Source of the DNA: JBEKTW01 sp049515655
GTDB lineage: Bacteria; Bacteroidota; Ignavibacteria; UBA10030; SZUA-254
NCBI GenBank assembly: GCA_049515655.1
Contig: JBEKTW010000006.1
Span: 98,289 to 162,288 of the forward strand
Direction of reading: 5' to 3'
DNA length: 64,000 nucleotides
In this document: piece by piece, positions 43,853-53,000 of the stretch
How the letters are laid out: each line of letters opens with the position of its first letter
How positions within the stretch are numbered: the first letter of the stretch is position 1
Notes under the pieces: model-generated
What the model was told of the DNA's origin: nothing
What the model saw: the letters and a program-made list of their open reading frames with translations, nothing else
Database searches by the model: none
Made by a program: the position numbers and the translations under genes

Positions 43853-44893
43853 ATGAACGTTTGTCTCGCGACATATCAGTCCGCGATGTTGTTGAAGGGT
43901 GGGCCAAGAACGCAGGTCTTTCAGACGAAGAGATGTTTGGAGCGACTGGGAGTCAACGTAGCGCTCTTCGAATCGTGGTCCGAATTCCGCAAAGAGAATA
44001 CGGACCTCGTTCATCTCTTTGGTGCCAACATCGGAACGTACCATCTTGCGCGGGAAATTCACAAGCTCGGAATCCCCATGGTCGTTTCCCCGATTTTCTA
44101 CACGCGGAGATCCGCGATGGTGATCCGCGCAATCGCCAGACTTGACAGCGCCGTGCGCAAGTTTGTCCACGGAGTGTGGATGGACTATGGATTTGTGAAA
44201 GAAATATGCCTATGGGCGAAGGCGGTACTTCCCAACACCGGCGAAGAGGCGAGATTGCTTGAGCGCGGACTCGGCATCCGGGGAGGGGGAATCACCGTGA
44301 TCCCCAACGGCGTCGAGGAACGTTTCGATAAGGCCGACCCGGCTCTGTTCCGGAAGAAGTACGGAGTGGAAAAGTTCATCCTGAATGTGGGTCATATCGG
44401 TCCGGAGCGGAAAAACGTCCTCCGATTGATTCACGCGCTGGAAAAAATCAATAGTCCTTCCGTAATCATCGGACGAATTGAGGATAATGAATACGGGCGC
44501 GCATGTTTGGTCGAGGCGGCAAAAAACCCTCGTCTACTGATGCTCGACAACATCTCGCACGAGTCCGACCTCCTTGCGTCTGCCTATGCGGCGTGCGATG
44601 TGTTCGTGCTGCCATCCCTGTACGAAACTCCGGGAATCGCAGCGCTCGAAGCGGCTCTCGCGGGAGCGAAAATTGTCATCACCGGGATCGGCGGGACGAA
44701 AGAATACTTCGGACAGTACGCGGAGTACGTGGAACCCACTTCGGTGGAATTAATTCACCACGGGATCACCACCGCTTTGAACAAGGTGAGCAACAATGCT
44801 CTCCGTGAACATGTACGACGGGAATTCTTGTGGGAACGGGTCGCGGAAAAGACGTTGCAGGTGTATCGAAAAGTGGTTCCCACCGCATGGTGA
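43853..44893 (+). CDS. Glycosyltransferase, family 4
   Basis: This 346-residue GT-B enzyme begins MNVCLATYQSAMLLKGGPRTQVFQTKRCLERLG, with the GG loop near the N-terminus. It has NGVEERFDKADPALFRKKYG and FILNVGHIGPERKNVLRLIHAL at the domain junction, then LPSLYETPGIAALEAALAGAKIVIT, the GT4 donor motif. It is the last gene of the glycan cluster, 17 nt after the deacetylase-like gene. About 450 bp of repeat-rich, gene-free DNA follow. Confidence 0.88.
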   Translation: MNVCLATYQSAMLLKGGPRTQVFQTKRCLERLGVNVALFESWSEFRKENTDLVHLFGANIGTYHLAREIHKLGIPMVVSPIFYTRRSAMVIRAIARLDSAVRKFVHGVWMDYGFVKEICLWAKAVLPNTGEEARLLERGLGIRGGGITVIPNGVEERFDKADPALFRKKYGVEKFILNVGHIGPERKNVLRLIHALEKINSPSVIIGRIEDNEYGRACLVEAAKNPRLLMLDNISHESDLLASAYAACDVFVLPSLYETPGIAALEAALAGAKIVITGIGGTKEYFGQYAEYVEPTSVELIHHGITTALNKVSNNALREHVRREFLWERVAEKTLQVYRKVVPTAW

Positions 44894-44956
44894 CCTGTCT
44901 CGGAAATAGATTGAATAACTGACGATGCGCGAGACTATTATCGATGTCTGAAATCT

Positions 44957-45172
44957 GAAGCACGAAATCCGAAATCCTAAATTCCGCCTCTCAGAATCCC
45001 GCTACCCAGCGGAATCCAGAAGCGGGACAAAATCCAAGTTCTAAATCCAAAAATCAAAACATCGATCAGAACGACAAGCCTTTTTGATTTTTCAGATGTC
45101 TCATATTAGGATTTAGATCTTGTTTGGGATTTAGAGATTCGGATTTAGGATTTGTTTAGGATTTAGTGCTTC
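44957..45172. repeat. MITE-like element with inverted ends, built from AAATCC words
   Basis: GAAGCAC (44957-44963) is complementary to GTGCTTC (45166-45172), and inside these ends runs of AAATCC on the left face runs of GGATTT on the right. It contains no gene. It fills most of the gap of about 450 bp after the glycan cluster (44894-45344) and includes the 63-bp repeat at 44969-45031. Confidence 0.6.
44969..45031 (+). repeat. 63-bp dispersed repeat, copy 1
   Basis: It matches 56683-56745 with a single difference (A for G at 45021). It has nested inverted repeats: the inner CCGCT...AGCGG and the outer CCGCCTCT with its near complement. In this copy the one difference breaks the outer stem. 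Confidence 0.85.
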
Positions 45173-45344
45173 GAGTTTGGTATTTTCCCCACCGCAGGAT
45201 CCTTTGACATTTGTACGCAACGTCACTGGTTAAGTCTTGTGGCCGAGATAACGATCCAAGGACTTATTAAGACTATTTGAGTGACACGATACTAGGACGT
45301 GACCGTTCCCCAGACGGCTTGAGCCCTCCCCACTACTTTGCCGG

Positions 45345-45938
45345 TTATTTCTTGCCTTTCCCCTTTTCTTGTGCTTCCTCTGCGGCAGTCCACGGGGGCA
45401 CGACCCCATTCATTCGAGCGTAGGCTATTGACTGGCCGAGATGCTCATGGAGGTGGAGAGCCATACGGAAGAAGACATCACGGACGGTGGTCTTCGTTCC
45501 GAAGAATGTTGCCGGCTTTTCGAGGTCCGCGTCGGGGGTGTCGATCATTGCCTTTCGGAGATGGTCGAAGGATTGTTTGACCACCGCGATGACTTTCTTT
45601 TTGTCGGTGACGGTTTTCTCCATGTCGCGGCTATAGCGCTCCGGAGCTTTGATTCCGACCGTCGCCGGCAGGATGAAGTTCGACCCGGCGATGTGCATGT
45701 ACACTTCGCTCACCGAACGAACCCCCTCCATCGGGCGCCAGGTGTATTTCTCCTGCGGCATTGCCCCTGCGAGGTCGAGGACTTTCTTTTGGAGATCATT
45801 CAGTTGATTCAGGAAATCCGCGCGGAATCCCGAGGAAGGAGCCGCACTTGTTTCCATTGGTTTGTCCTGAGCAACGGCTCGTGGAAGAGATATTGCCGTC
45901 AGGAGAACCAGCACAACGATATAGTGAATTTTTTTCAT
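45345..45938 (-). CDS. Secreted DinB-superfamily protein
   Basis: This protein of 197 residues has a signal peptide (IHYIVVLVLLTAISLPRAVAQ) and a four-helix DinB_2 domain. Metal-type histidines are in EVYMHIAGSN and FFRMALHLHEHLGQ. A signal peptide is unusual, since most DinB proteins are cytoplasmic, but common in this lineage. DinB-like enzymes include thiol S-transferases and hydrolases. The end is a Lys/Gly-rich tail. The start at 45938 follows AAGGA by 9 nt; upstream frames lack a signal peptide. Confidence 0.83.
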   Translation of the reverse strand: MKKIHYIVVLVLLTAISLPRAVAQDKPMETSAAPSSGFRADFLNQLNDLQKKVLDLAGAMPQEKYTWRPMEGVRSVSEVYMHIAGSNFILPATVGIKAPERYSRDMEKTVTDKKKVIAVVKQSFDHLRKAMIDTPDADLEKPATFFGTKTTVRDVFFRMALHLHEHLGQSIAYARMNGVVPPWTAAEEAQEKGKGKK

Positions 45939-45990
45939 GTCGTGATTCCTTCTGTTATAATGTGCGGAGGGATGACTTCTACCGCGTCCC

Positions 45991-46704
45991 TCACTTTGCC
46001 GGCCTGGATGCCCGATCATCTCTCACGAATGCAAAGAACCGGACGTTGTAAATGGGTATCTGAGGATTGTCCGTCTTGAACTCTATGTTCCCTTTGTACG
46101 TTCCTGCTTCCCTTGGATGAAGAACACACATCACGGTTGCTTCCTGATTCGGGGCGACCACCTTGTTTTCAATATCCGCCGTAACAATGTTGGAAGATGT
46201 TGAGACGGAAAGGAACCGGATGGCCGTTGAACTTATATTCTTGAACGTGATTTCTTGAGTCAACTCCGAGTCGACCTTTGCATGAGCGAACATGATATAC
46301 TCGGGATCCACCTCAAGGACCCTGATGATATTCGCGGTAAAGGCGACGCTTATGTACGGTTGGGCGGGGTCGTTTGTACGAAAACCGACGGTCTTTTCTA
46401 CCCAGCCACTGAAACGGCTGGCGTCAAAGGTGATAGAGAGGAAACCGCTATCGCGCGGGGCAATTCTGCTGTTCGATACCATGGCAGCGGTACATCCGCA
46501 CGCCGCGGCAACATCCGTGATGAAGAGAGTGTCTGACCCTGAGTTTCTCAGCGAGATGACCTTTTGAACCTTCTTCGTGGTGTAGAGGTTTCCGAAGCTG
46601 AATTTCGTCCCCCCGACGACATTCATTTTCGGCTGACCGGACAGTAAAATTGGGAGCAGGCTTCCCAGGAAGCCGAGACGGAGAAGGATCGTAAAAGATT
46701 TCAT
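45991..46704 (-). CDS. DUF1573 secreted protein
   Basis: This 237-residue protein has a signal peptide (ILLRLGFLGSLLPILLSGQ) and two Ig-like DUF1573 units. The DUF1573 signature is FSFGNLYTTKKVQKVISLRNSGSDTLFITDVAAACGCTAAMVS, with the conserved CGC cysteines, and then IAPRDSGFLSITFDASRFSGWVEKTVGFRTNDP. A second Ig-like section follows. These extracytoplasmic proteins have no assigned role. The gene sits 9 nt after a second DUF1573 gene, so the two are in one operon. Confidence 0.88.
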   Translation of the reverse strand: MKSFTILLRLGFLGSLLPILLSGQPKMNVVGGTKFSFGNLYTTKKVQKVISLRNSGSDTLFITDVAAACGCTAAMVSNSRIAPRDSGFLSITFDASRFSGWVEKTVGFRTNDPAQPYISVAFTANIIRVLEVDPEYIMFAHAKVDSELTQEITFKNISSTAIRFLSVSTSSNIVTADIENKVVAPNQEATVMCVLHPREAGTYKGNIEFKTDNPQIPIYNVRFFAFVRDDRASRPAK

Positions 46705-46713
46705 CCGTTCATG

Positions 46714-47664
46714 CTACTTCTTCGTAACCCACCCGTACACTCTGATTTCGATCTTGGGCAGTAGGGGATGGTCGGTAGAGACCTCGATCATGCCGGGGTA
46801 GACGCCTGATTTCGTCGGATGGAAAGTCGCCTCGAGTTCTGCCTGTTCGCCCGGCTTCAACTTATTCTTCTTGAGCGACGTCTTGATCATATCCATCTTT
46901 GTATCCACGCCCGTCAGCTTTATCACATCCGTTGAAGTGTTCGTGATCGTCACGGTCTTCGTGTACACCGAATCCGCCTTCGCTTCCGTGAACGTGAACA
47001 TCCCTGGTTCAACTTTGTAGAGGGTCCCAATGCTGACGCCGAATTCGATCGTCAATTGCGCCGTCTTTGGGTCATCAGACTGAATATAGACATGCTTCAA
47101 TACTGGTCCGACGGGGTAGCCGGCAGGGTTGAAGGTGATCGTCAGCTGGGCGGTGTCCTTGGGGGCAATTCTCTTTTCCGAGAGCCCTGTCGTTGTGCAG
47201 CCGCATTGTGCCGTAATCCCTTTGATATGAAGCGTATCCGTTCCCGTGTTTTTTATCGTTACGTTGCGGGTGAGTTTATCCACGTTGAAGATCTTGCCAA
47301 AATCAAGCGTTGTCCCCTGGAGAACTTCTATCTTGGGTTGCGGAGGTGCAAAGGTTATACGGATCGTGTGATTGGTTGTGACATTCGTGAACGTGTAATT
47401 CGATGCCGAAGCTTGGTTAATCCCGTCGACGATCAGACTGTCAACATAGTAACCCGTCGATGGGGTGAAGGTGAAGGTCTGGCTTGCACCGTGATTCACA
47501 CTCACGGACCCCGACGGGGCGATAGTGCCGTTTGATCCGGCATTTGCCATGATGGTGTCAGGCACGGCATCTGACAACACAGAAACAGTGCTGGTTGGGC
47601 CTGCGACCGCCCAGGCGCTAGAAATAAGCAACACAGAAAGAACCAACAGGACTCTTCTATTCAT
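46714..47664 (-). CDS. DUF1573 protein with N-terminal InlB-type repeat
   Basis: This protein of about 316 residues has a signal peptide (LLVLSVLLISSAWAVAG), then one divergent InlB B-repeat-like unit (NAGSNGTIAPSGSVSVNHGASQTFTFTPSTGYYVDSLIVDG, ending FTNVTTNHTIRITF), then DUF1573 (LDFGKIFNVDKLTRNVTIKNTGTDTLHIKGITAQCGCTTTGLS) and an Ig-like end. The domain order repeat-DUF1573-Ig differs from its neighbour, which lacks the repeat. This points to a duplicated pair with one gained domain. The start at 47664 places the signal peptide at the N-terminus. Confidence 0.84.
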   Translation of the reverse strand: MNRRVLLVLSVLLISSAWAVAGPTSTVSVLSDAVPDTIMANAGSNGTIAPSGSVSVNHGASQTFTFTPSTGYYVDSLIVDGINQASASNYTFTNVTTNHTIRITFAPPQPKIEVLQGTTLDFGKIFNVDKLTRNVTIKNTGTDTLHIKGITAQCGCTTTGLSEKRIAPKDTAQLTITFNPAGYPVGPVLKHVYIQSDDPKTAQLTIEFGVSIGTLYKVEPGMFTFTEAKADSVYTKTVTITNTSTDVIKLTGVDTKMDMIKTSLKKNKLKPGEQAELEATFHPTKSGVYPGMIEVSTDHPLLPKIEIRVYGWVTKK

Positions 47665-47860
47665 GAAAAAGCTCCAATATTGATAAAACAAGTCAATATA
47701 TACGAAAAAGTAGCCAAAATTCCAACTTGCAGAGCATTCCGGGACCGACGCCTAACGGATTAACTCGAAAAGATACGATATCGTTCCCGGCATCGGCCTT
47801 TCTGGCGGATGGGAGCACCATGCGCTTTCACGGGCTTTGTTGTCCTCCCCGGGATTGACC

Positions 47861-48358
47861 CTATGCTTTCTCTCTGTAAAACATAATCAGATCCGTCCCC
47901 ACGGGTTCCACGCCTGATTGCCTCAGCATGGCGACGACCTGTCCGCGATGGTACGTTGAGTGATTGACGAGGTGCTGCATCAACTGGTACAGCGGCCGGG
48001 AATACGCATTCCCTTTCATGTCTTTGTACTCGATGACCTTTCGGATGTCTTCATCGGCAGTCAGGGAGTGAACGAAATCCATCATTTCGTGTTCGACCAC
48101 ATTCCAATGTTGCTTCAATGTGCGAAATGTCCCGTAGTCTTCCGGCTTCGCAAAGCTGGTCGGGCTTGTCCCTTTCCACCGTCTGAGCCAGATCTCTTCT
48201 GCCCCCATGGCATGGACCAATGTGCCCTGGATACCGCCATGACTTGACCCGAGGTTTTTGGCGAACTGTTCCGGTGTCAGTGTCTCGACGACTCCCAGGA
48301 TTCTGTGATTCGCCCAGTAGTTGTACGCGTAGAGGCTATGGATGTCTTGAATGTGCAT
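47861..48358 (-). CDS. DinB-superfamily protein
   Basis: This protein of about 165 residues is a cytoplasmic four-helix DinB domain: IHSLYAYNYWANHRILGVVETLTPEQF at the N-terminus, then TLVHAMGAEEIWLRRW and LMQHLVNHSTYHRGQVVAML, with three histidines in metal-binding positions (H of LVHAM, H of VNHSTYHRG). This is the classic metal triad. Enzymes of this type are often thiol transferases or maleylpyruvate isomerase-like. Longer N-terminal frames consist of simple-repeat peptide (EPITKNEEPTTKNQ) and were not used. Confidence 0.87.
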   Translation of the reverse strand: MHIQDIHSLYAYNYWANHRILGVVETLTPEQFAKNLGSSHGGIQGTLVHAMGAEEIWLRRWKGTSPTSFAKPEDYGTFRTLKQHWNVVEHEMMDFVHSLTADEDIRKVIEYKDMKGNAYSRPLYQLMQHLVNHSTYHRGQVVAMLRQSGVEPVGTDLIMFYREKA

Positions 48359-48359
48359 G

Positions 48360-48425
48360 ATTAGTGTCTGGTTCTTGGTTGTTGGTTCTTCGTTCTTGGT
48401 TATTGGTTCTTTGTCATTGGTCATT
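48360..48425. repeat. Simple-word repeat TTGGTTCTT/TTGGTTATT
   Basis: Imperfect tandem words of 7-9 nt (TTGGTT plus CTT, GTT or ATT) run for about 65 bp just upstream of the DinB gene. The same words appear inside mutS (50041-50080) and, in a different form (TTAACTGG), at 49766-49821. This is slippage-prone, low-complexity DNA, not a CRISPR array. Confidence 0.7.
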
Positions 48426-48503
48426 AGTTCAGGCAGCAGTTGATTCACCCGTGACGATTGACCACTGACAAATAACAGGTGACGAATGACAATTGACCAA
48501 CCG

Positions 48504-49763
48504 TTATGGAAATATTTTCTCCAGGCTTTCCGCCTGCGGCAGGAGCAATCGCGCGCCGTTTTCCGTTACGAGCAGCTCATCCTCAAGACGGATGCCGAAC
48601 TCGCCCGTGATGTAGATGCCCGGTTCATCGCTGAAGGTATTGCCCGCGACAAGAGGCCGTTGACTGCCCCGAACGAGATAGTACCATTCATGTCCTTCCA
48701 GGCCGATGCCGTGTCCGAGCCGATGGGTGAAATACCTGTAGCCGGGACCGTAACCGGCCTCCGCGATAACCTTTCGGGCGGCGGCGTCCACTTCTTCCGC
48801 CGGGATGCCCGGCCTCGCCGTCGCAACGGCCGCACTTTGCGCGTTGCGCACGATTTCCCACACCTTGTGCATCTTGTCGGTGGCTTTTCCCAGCACGGTT
48901 GTCCGCGTGACATCGGATTCGTAGCCCTCGACCGAGCAACCGCCGTCGATGAGCACGATGTCGCCTTCATGAAGAGCGTAGTCTCTCGCCAATCCATGGG
49001 GGTACGCCGACGCTTCTCCGAAGAGCACGAGCGCCCCGCCACCGACGCCGAATTCCGAAAAGAGTTTTGACACAGTCGAACCAAGTTCACGCTCCGACAT
49101 TCCTTCATGCAGTTTCCCCACGGCAGCTTTATAGACCTCTGCGGTTATGTCGTCGGCAATTTGCATCAGCTCGATCTCGTGCGGCGATTTCACACTCCGG
49201 CATCCCGCAGTTACCGGCGTCCCGCTGACCAGCTTCAGTGTTCCAATCTCCCGGGCGATGCGATCCGTAACGAAGAACCGCGTTGTTTCTTCGATTCCAA
49301 GAGTTCCCGTCAGGATATTGTTCTCTTTCAGAATTTGCTTGACGGGTGCACACGGGCTCTCATCCTCTTCCCATGTCAGCAGTCTCGCGCTGCCGACTTG
49401 TTCCGCCGCCCGGGCCTCCTCGAACTTCGGCGCTACGTACTGCGGCTCGCCGTTCTTTGGCAGGATCATGGCAAACAATCGCTCGCTGTGCCCCCAGCCG
49501 ATGCCCGTGAAATATGTGAGGCTCGTTCCGCCTTCAAAGAAAAGGGCGTCCATCTTCTCCTTTGCCATTAACTCCCTTGCCCGCTCAATCCTCCTCTTCC
49601 TTTCATCTGCCGTAATGGGTGTAATGCGGTCGCGAAGCGCTTTGATCTTCTCGGGCGGAAAGCTCTTGACCTGGGCCGGTTGCGTTTGAGAGAGAGCAGC
49701 TGAGGCGAAGAGAGGAGTCAGCGAAGCGGCTGCGCTGGTTTTAAGAAAGTTTCGTCGGTGCAT
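48504..49763 (-). CDS. Exported M24-family aminopeptidase (Xaa-Pro type)
   Basis: This 419-residue protein has a Tat-like N-terminus (RRNFLKTSAAASLTPLFASAAL). The creatinase/aminopeptidase P fold carries the five metal ligands: Asp pair in IDGGCSVEGYESDVTRTTVLG, His in THRLGHGIGLEGHEW, and two Glu in SDEPGIYITGEFGIRLEDELLVTENG. Such enzymes release N-terminal residues next to proline. Export by the twin-arginine system fits a metal-loaded peptidase. The RRxFLK motif is close to the consensus SRRxFLK. Confidence 0.9.
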   Translation of the reverse strand: MHRRNFLKTSAAASLTPLFASAALSQTQPAQVKSFPPEKIKALRDRITPITADERKRRIERARELMAKEKMDALFFEGGTSLTYFTGIGWGHSERLFAMILPKNGEPQYVAPKFEEARAAEQVGSARLLTWEEDESPCAPVKQILKENNILTGTLGIEETTRFFVTDRIAREIGTLKLVSGTPVTAGCRSVKSPHEIELMQIADDITAEVYKAAVGKLHEGMSERELGSTVSKLFSEFGVGGGALVLFGEASAYPHGLARDYALHEGDIVLIDGGCSVEGYESDVTRTTVLGKATDKMHKVWEIVRNAQSAAVATARPGIPAEEVDAAARKVIAEAGYGPGYRYFTHRLGHGIGLEGHEWYYLVRGSQRPLVAGNTFSDEPGIYITGEFGIRLEDELLVTENGARLLLPQAESLEKIFP

Positions 49764-49765
49764 GG

Positions 49766-49821
49766 ATGGTTAACTGGTTATCGGTTAATTGGTTAACTGG
49801 TTGAATGGTTAGTTGGTTGAT
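49766..49821. repeat. Simple-word repeat TTAACTGG/GGTTAATTGG
   Basis: About 55 bp of imperfect repeats of GGTTAACTGG-like words, between the M24 gene and mutS. This is a third word family of low-complexity DNA in the window. No gene is encoded. Confidence 0.7.
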
Positions 49822-49888
49822 TTGTCCGCCATTATGATTTCACGGTTCGGCATGTATCAAGCCACAAGATTCTTTTACTTTTTCATTT

Positions 49889-52549
49889 TTAATTTTTAAT
49901 TGATTTTCTCATCTCCACCAGTTTCTGCATCGCTTCCAGCGGCGTCATTTTTTCGATATCCAGTTTCTTCAGCTCCTCCCGCAGCTTGTCGTCTTTCAAT
50001 TCGAAAAGAGTCATCTGTACTTCAGGAACTATTCGTCCTTTGGTTCTTTGTTGTTTGTTCTTGGTTCCTTGGTCATCTCTATCGGTTTCCTCATGGACAG
50101 TGAGCTCCGACCCTTCAAGGTTCTTCAGGATCTTCTTTGCGCGCTCTGTGACTTCGTCGGGAAGGCCCGCCATCTGTGCGACCTGGATGCCGTATGAATG
50201 GTCGGCGAAGCCGGGAGTGACTTTATGAAGGAAAATCACCTTGTCGCCGTACTCACGCACTTCGACCTTGAGGTTCTTAATGCGGGGGAACAGTTCCGCG
50301 AGCTCATTTAATTCGTGGTAGTGCGTCGCGAAGAGCGTTTTCGCTCCGAGACGGTTGTGAATGTATTCCGTCAGCGCCCACGCGATGCTGATGCCGTCGA
50401 ACGTGCTCGTGCCCCGGCCGATTTCGTCGAGCAAAATCAGACTGTGCAGGGTTGCGGTATTGACGATGTTCGCCGCTTCGTGCATTTCAACCAGGAAAGT
50501 GCTTTCGCCCGAAGCGATATTGTCGCTGGCGCCGACCCTCGTGAAAATCTTGTCAACGATCCCGATGCGGGCTTTCTTCGCCGGGACGAAACTTCCGATC
50601 TGCGCCAGCAGCACGATCAGCCCGACCTGCCGCAAGTAGCTGGACTTGCCGCTCATGTTTGGGCCGGTAATTATCAGAACCTGATGTTCCTCGTTGTCAA
50701 GAAGGGTATTGTTGGGTGTGTATCGCTCGCCGGGCGGCAGTAATCGCTCGATAACGGGATGCCGGCCGTCGACGATCTCAATACGAATTCCTTCATCCAT
50801 CTCCGGACATACAAAGTTGTAATCGACCGCAACCTCGGCCAATGAGGAAAAACAATCGAGCATGGCGATACGGCCTGCGTTGTCCTGAATTGCTTCAGCG
50901 TGTCCGGCAACGGTCAAACGCAGCTCGTTGAACAACTCCGATTCCAGCGCCTGAATCTTCTCTTCAGCGTGCAGAATCTTTTCCTCATACTCTTTGAGTT
51001 CAGGGGTGATGTACCGCTCCGCGTTCACCATGGTCTGCTTGCGAATGTAATCCCCAGGAATCTTGTGATTATGTGTGTGAGTCACCTCGATATAATAGCC
51101 GAACACATTGTTGAATCCGATTTTGAGCGAAGAAATTCCTGCGCGCTGACGCTCTTTCGTCTGCAGGTTCGCGATCCATGTCTTTCCGTTCAATGCGATG
51201 TCGCGAAGGTCGTCGAGTTCTGTGTTGTAGCCTTTCCGGATAACGCCGCCGTCTGCAAGCGAGAGCGGCGGATCGTCGACGATTGCCGTCGAGATTCGTT
51301 GGACCACATCGTCAAGAACCTGGAGCCCGTCACGAAGCTCGGAAAGAGCTGACGACGTTACCTGTTCCATGTGCGATCCTTCGCCGGCATTCAGTGCACG
51401 TTTGAGATTTGATATTTGTGTCAGCATGTTCTTCATGGCGACCATTTCGCGGGGGTTAGCCCGACCGGTGCAGATCTTGGTGATAAGTCGTTCCAGATCG
51501 CCGATGTTCGATAGTATCTCCATGATATTCTTCCGCAGGTCCTTCTTTGCTGCCAACTCCCCGACAGCTTCCAGCCGAGCTTTCACCGGTTCAAGCCGTC
51601 GCAAGGGCTGGTTGATCCACTTTTTCAGGAGGCGTCCGCCCATGGGTGTTTGGGTACGGTCGAGAACCCAGAAGAGCGTTCCATCCTCGCGTCCTTCGAG
51701 AGATCTGGTAATCTCGAGATTACGTTTCGTCGATTGGTCGAGGATGATGTGATCGGTTGTATTGTACGGTGTGATCTTGCGGAGGTGAAGAAGGTTTGCC
51801 TTTTGTGTCTCCTGCAGGTAATTCATCACCGCCCCTGCAGCCACAATCCCCAATCCTAAATCCTCAATCCCAAATCCCTTGAGGGTCTGTGTCTTGAAGT
51901 GATTGATAAGCAATTCGTAGGTATAGTCAAAATTGAAAATCCAGTCGTCGAGCTTTGAGTAAATTGCTCGGGCACGGTCTTTGAGAATCTGGCGGATGGT
52001 TTCCAGATCTCGTTTTTGGACAAGAATTTCCGACGGTGAGAGCGATGCAATTTGTTCCGGAAGCTGCTTCAACGGAAATTCGCTGACGCTGAATTCAGCG
52101 GTGGTCACATCGATGAATGCAAATCCGACCGCGTCTTCACCTGCGGCGATCGGGGACGGGAGGGCAATCGCGCACAAGTAATTGTTTTGCTTCTGCTCGA
52201 GAACTTTATCCGAGAAAGCGACTCCCGGGCTGACGACCTCAATGACGTCGCGCTTGACGATTCCTTTGGCGAATTTTGGGTCTTCGAGCTGTTCGCATAC
52301 TGCAACCCGGTAGCCCGCTTTCAGTAACTTCGGAAGATAGGAATCGAGTGCGTGATGGGGAAAACCGGCAAGCGGCACCTCGCCCGCTGTGCCGCTGCCT
52401 CGCTTCGTGAGCGTGATACCGAGAACTTTTGAGGTGATTTTCGCGTCCTCTTCAAAGGTCTCGAAAAAATCCCCCATGCGGAAGAGAAGGATCGTGTCGG
52501 GATACCTCGCCTTCACCTGAGCGTATTGTTTCATCAGCGGAGTGGACAT
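49889..52549 (-). CDS. mutS: DNA mismatch repair protein MutS
   Basis: This 886-residue protein has the full MutS layout: mismatch-binding domain starting MKQYAQVKARYPDTILLFRMGDFFETFEEDAK (the Phe-x-Glu motif is in place as LLFRMGDFFETF), connector, lever and clamp domains, Walker A GPNMSGKSSYLRQ, Walker B LILLDEIGRGTSTFDG and the helix-turn-helix end. Two low-complexity stretches lie inside the frame: GFGIEDLGLGI (51845-51879) and DDQGTKNKQQRTKG (50041-50080), both made of the window's simple repeats. The second falls in the linker before the C-terminal domain, where insertions are tolerated. Confidence 0.96.
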   Translation of the reverse strand: MSTPLMKQYAQVKARYPDTILLFRMGDFFETFEEDAKITSKVLGITLTKRGSGTAGEVPLAGFPHHALDSYLPKLLKAGYRVAVCEQLEDPKFAKGIVKRDVIEVVSPGVAFSDKVLEQKQNNYLCAIALPSPIAAGEDAVGFAFIDVTTAEFSVSEFPLKQLPEQIASLSPSEILVQKRDLETIRQILKDRARAIYSKLDDWIFNFDYTYELLINHFKTQTLKGFGIEDLGLGIVAAGAVMNYLQETQKANLLHLRKITPYNTTDHIILDQSTKRNLEITRSLEGREDGTLFWVLDRTQTPMGGRLLKKWINQPLRRLEPVKARLEAVGELAAKKDLRKNIMEILSNIGDLERLITKICTGRANPREMVAMKNMLTQISNLKRALNAGEGSHMEQVTSSALSELRDGLQVLDDVVQRISTAIVDDPPLSLADGGVIRKGYNTELDDLRDIALNGKTWIANLQTKERQRAGISSLKIGFNNVFGYYIEVTHTHNHKIPGDYIRKQTMVNAERYITPELKEYEEKILHAEEKIQALESELFNELRLTVAGHAEAIQDNAGRIAMLDCFSSLAEVAVDYNFVCPEMDEGIRIEIVDGRHPVIERLLPPGERYTPNNTLLDNEEHQVLIITGPNMSGKSSYLRQVGLIVLLAQIGSFVPAKKARIGIVDKIFTRVGASDNIASGESTFLVEMHEAANIVNTATLHSLILLDEIGRGTSTFDGISIAWALTEYIHNRLGAKTLFATHYHELNELAELFPRIKNLKVEVREYGDKVIFLHKVTPGFADHSYGIQVAQMAGLPDEVTERAKKILKNLEGSELTVHEETDRDDQGTKNKQQRTKGRIVPEVQMTLFELKDDKLREELKKLDIEKMTPLEAMQKLVEMRKSIKN

Positions 52550-52932
52550 GTGCCAGTAGGGCAGTTTTCAGTATATCTGTAATGAGTACGTTTGAGGCGG
52601 CCGACCGCTTTAATCATTCAGTTGAATTTCTGGAAAATTTGCGTGAAAAGCAATCATTTGCATTTCCGTTATCGGCTTATTACTCAGTGTCAGGCACCTC
52701 GTCCGGGGAGAAGCATTCCACCCGATAAGATAAGCTCAATGACAACAAGGGAAAGGGCGGGAGCGATAGAAGAAACGAGTCTGTGAGAATGAGGGAGCAA
52801 GCAAGTTCTCGACCACTGTCCCTACTTGTCATTCCCGAAACCTGTCCCGCAACGTTTTAATGCGGGAGCTTCTGTCGAGAATCTTCTGTGGAGGCAGCCA
52901 AGTGAGTGAGAGGTAACCAACTTTGTGTGTGA
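52550..52932. other. Intergenic region upstream of mutS, about 380 bp
   Basis: I see no gene here. The mutS promoter should lie in the first part (52550-52640), but no clear hexamers were picked. The rest shows no long frame, tRNA or repeat. A terminator serving the opposite gene lies at 52933-52966. Confidence 0.45.
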
Positions 52933-52966
52933 ACAAAAAACCCTATTCCCCCCTTCGGGAATAGGG
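52933..52966 (-). terminator. Rho-independent terminator of gene 53001-53282
   Basis: CCCTATTCCC (52941-52950) pairs perfectly with GGGAATAGGG (52957-52966) over a 6-nt loop. On the minus strand it is followed by a run of T (plus-strand AAAAAA at 52935-52940). It sits 35 nt after the stop of the minus-strand gene. Confidence 0.85.
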
Positions 52967-53000
52967 TCTCGATTCGGCCATATGCCCCCCTCGTCAACGC

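Noticed and set aside
48360..49821. Possible CRISPR array
   Set aside because: The repeats are imperfect 7-10 bp words in direct contact with each other, with no spacers of fixed length and no cas genes.
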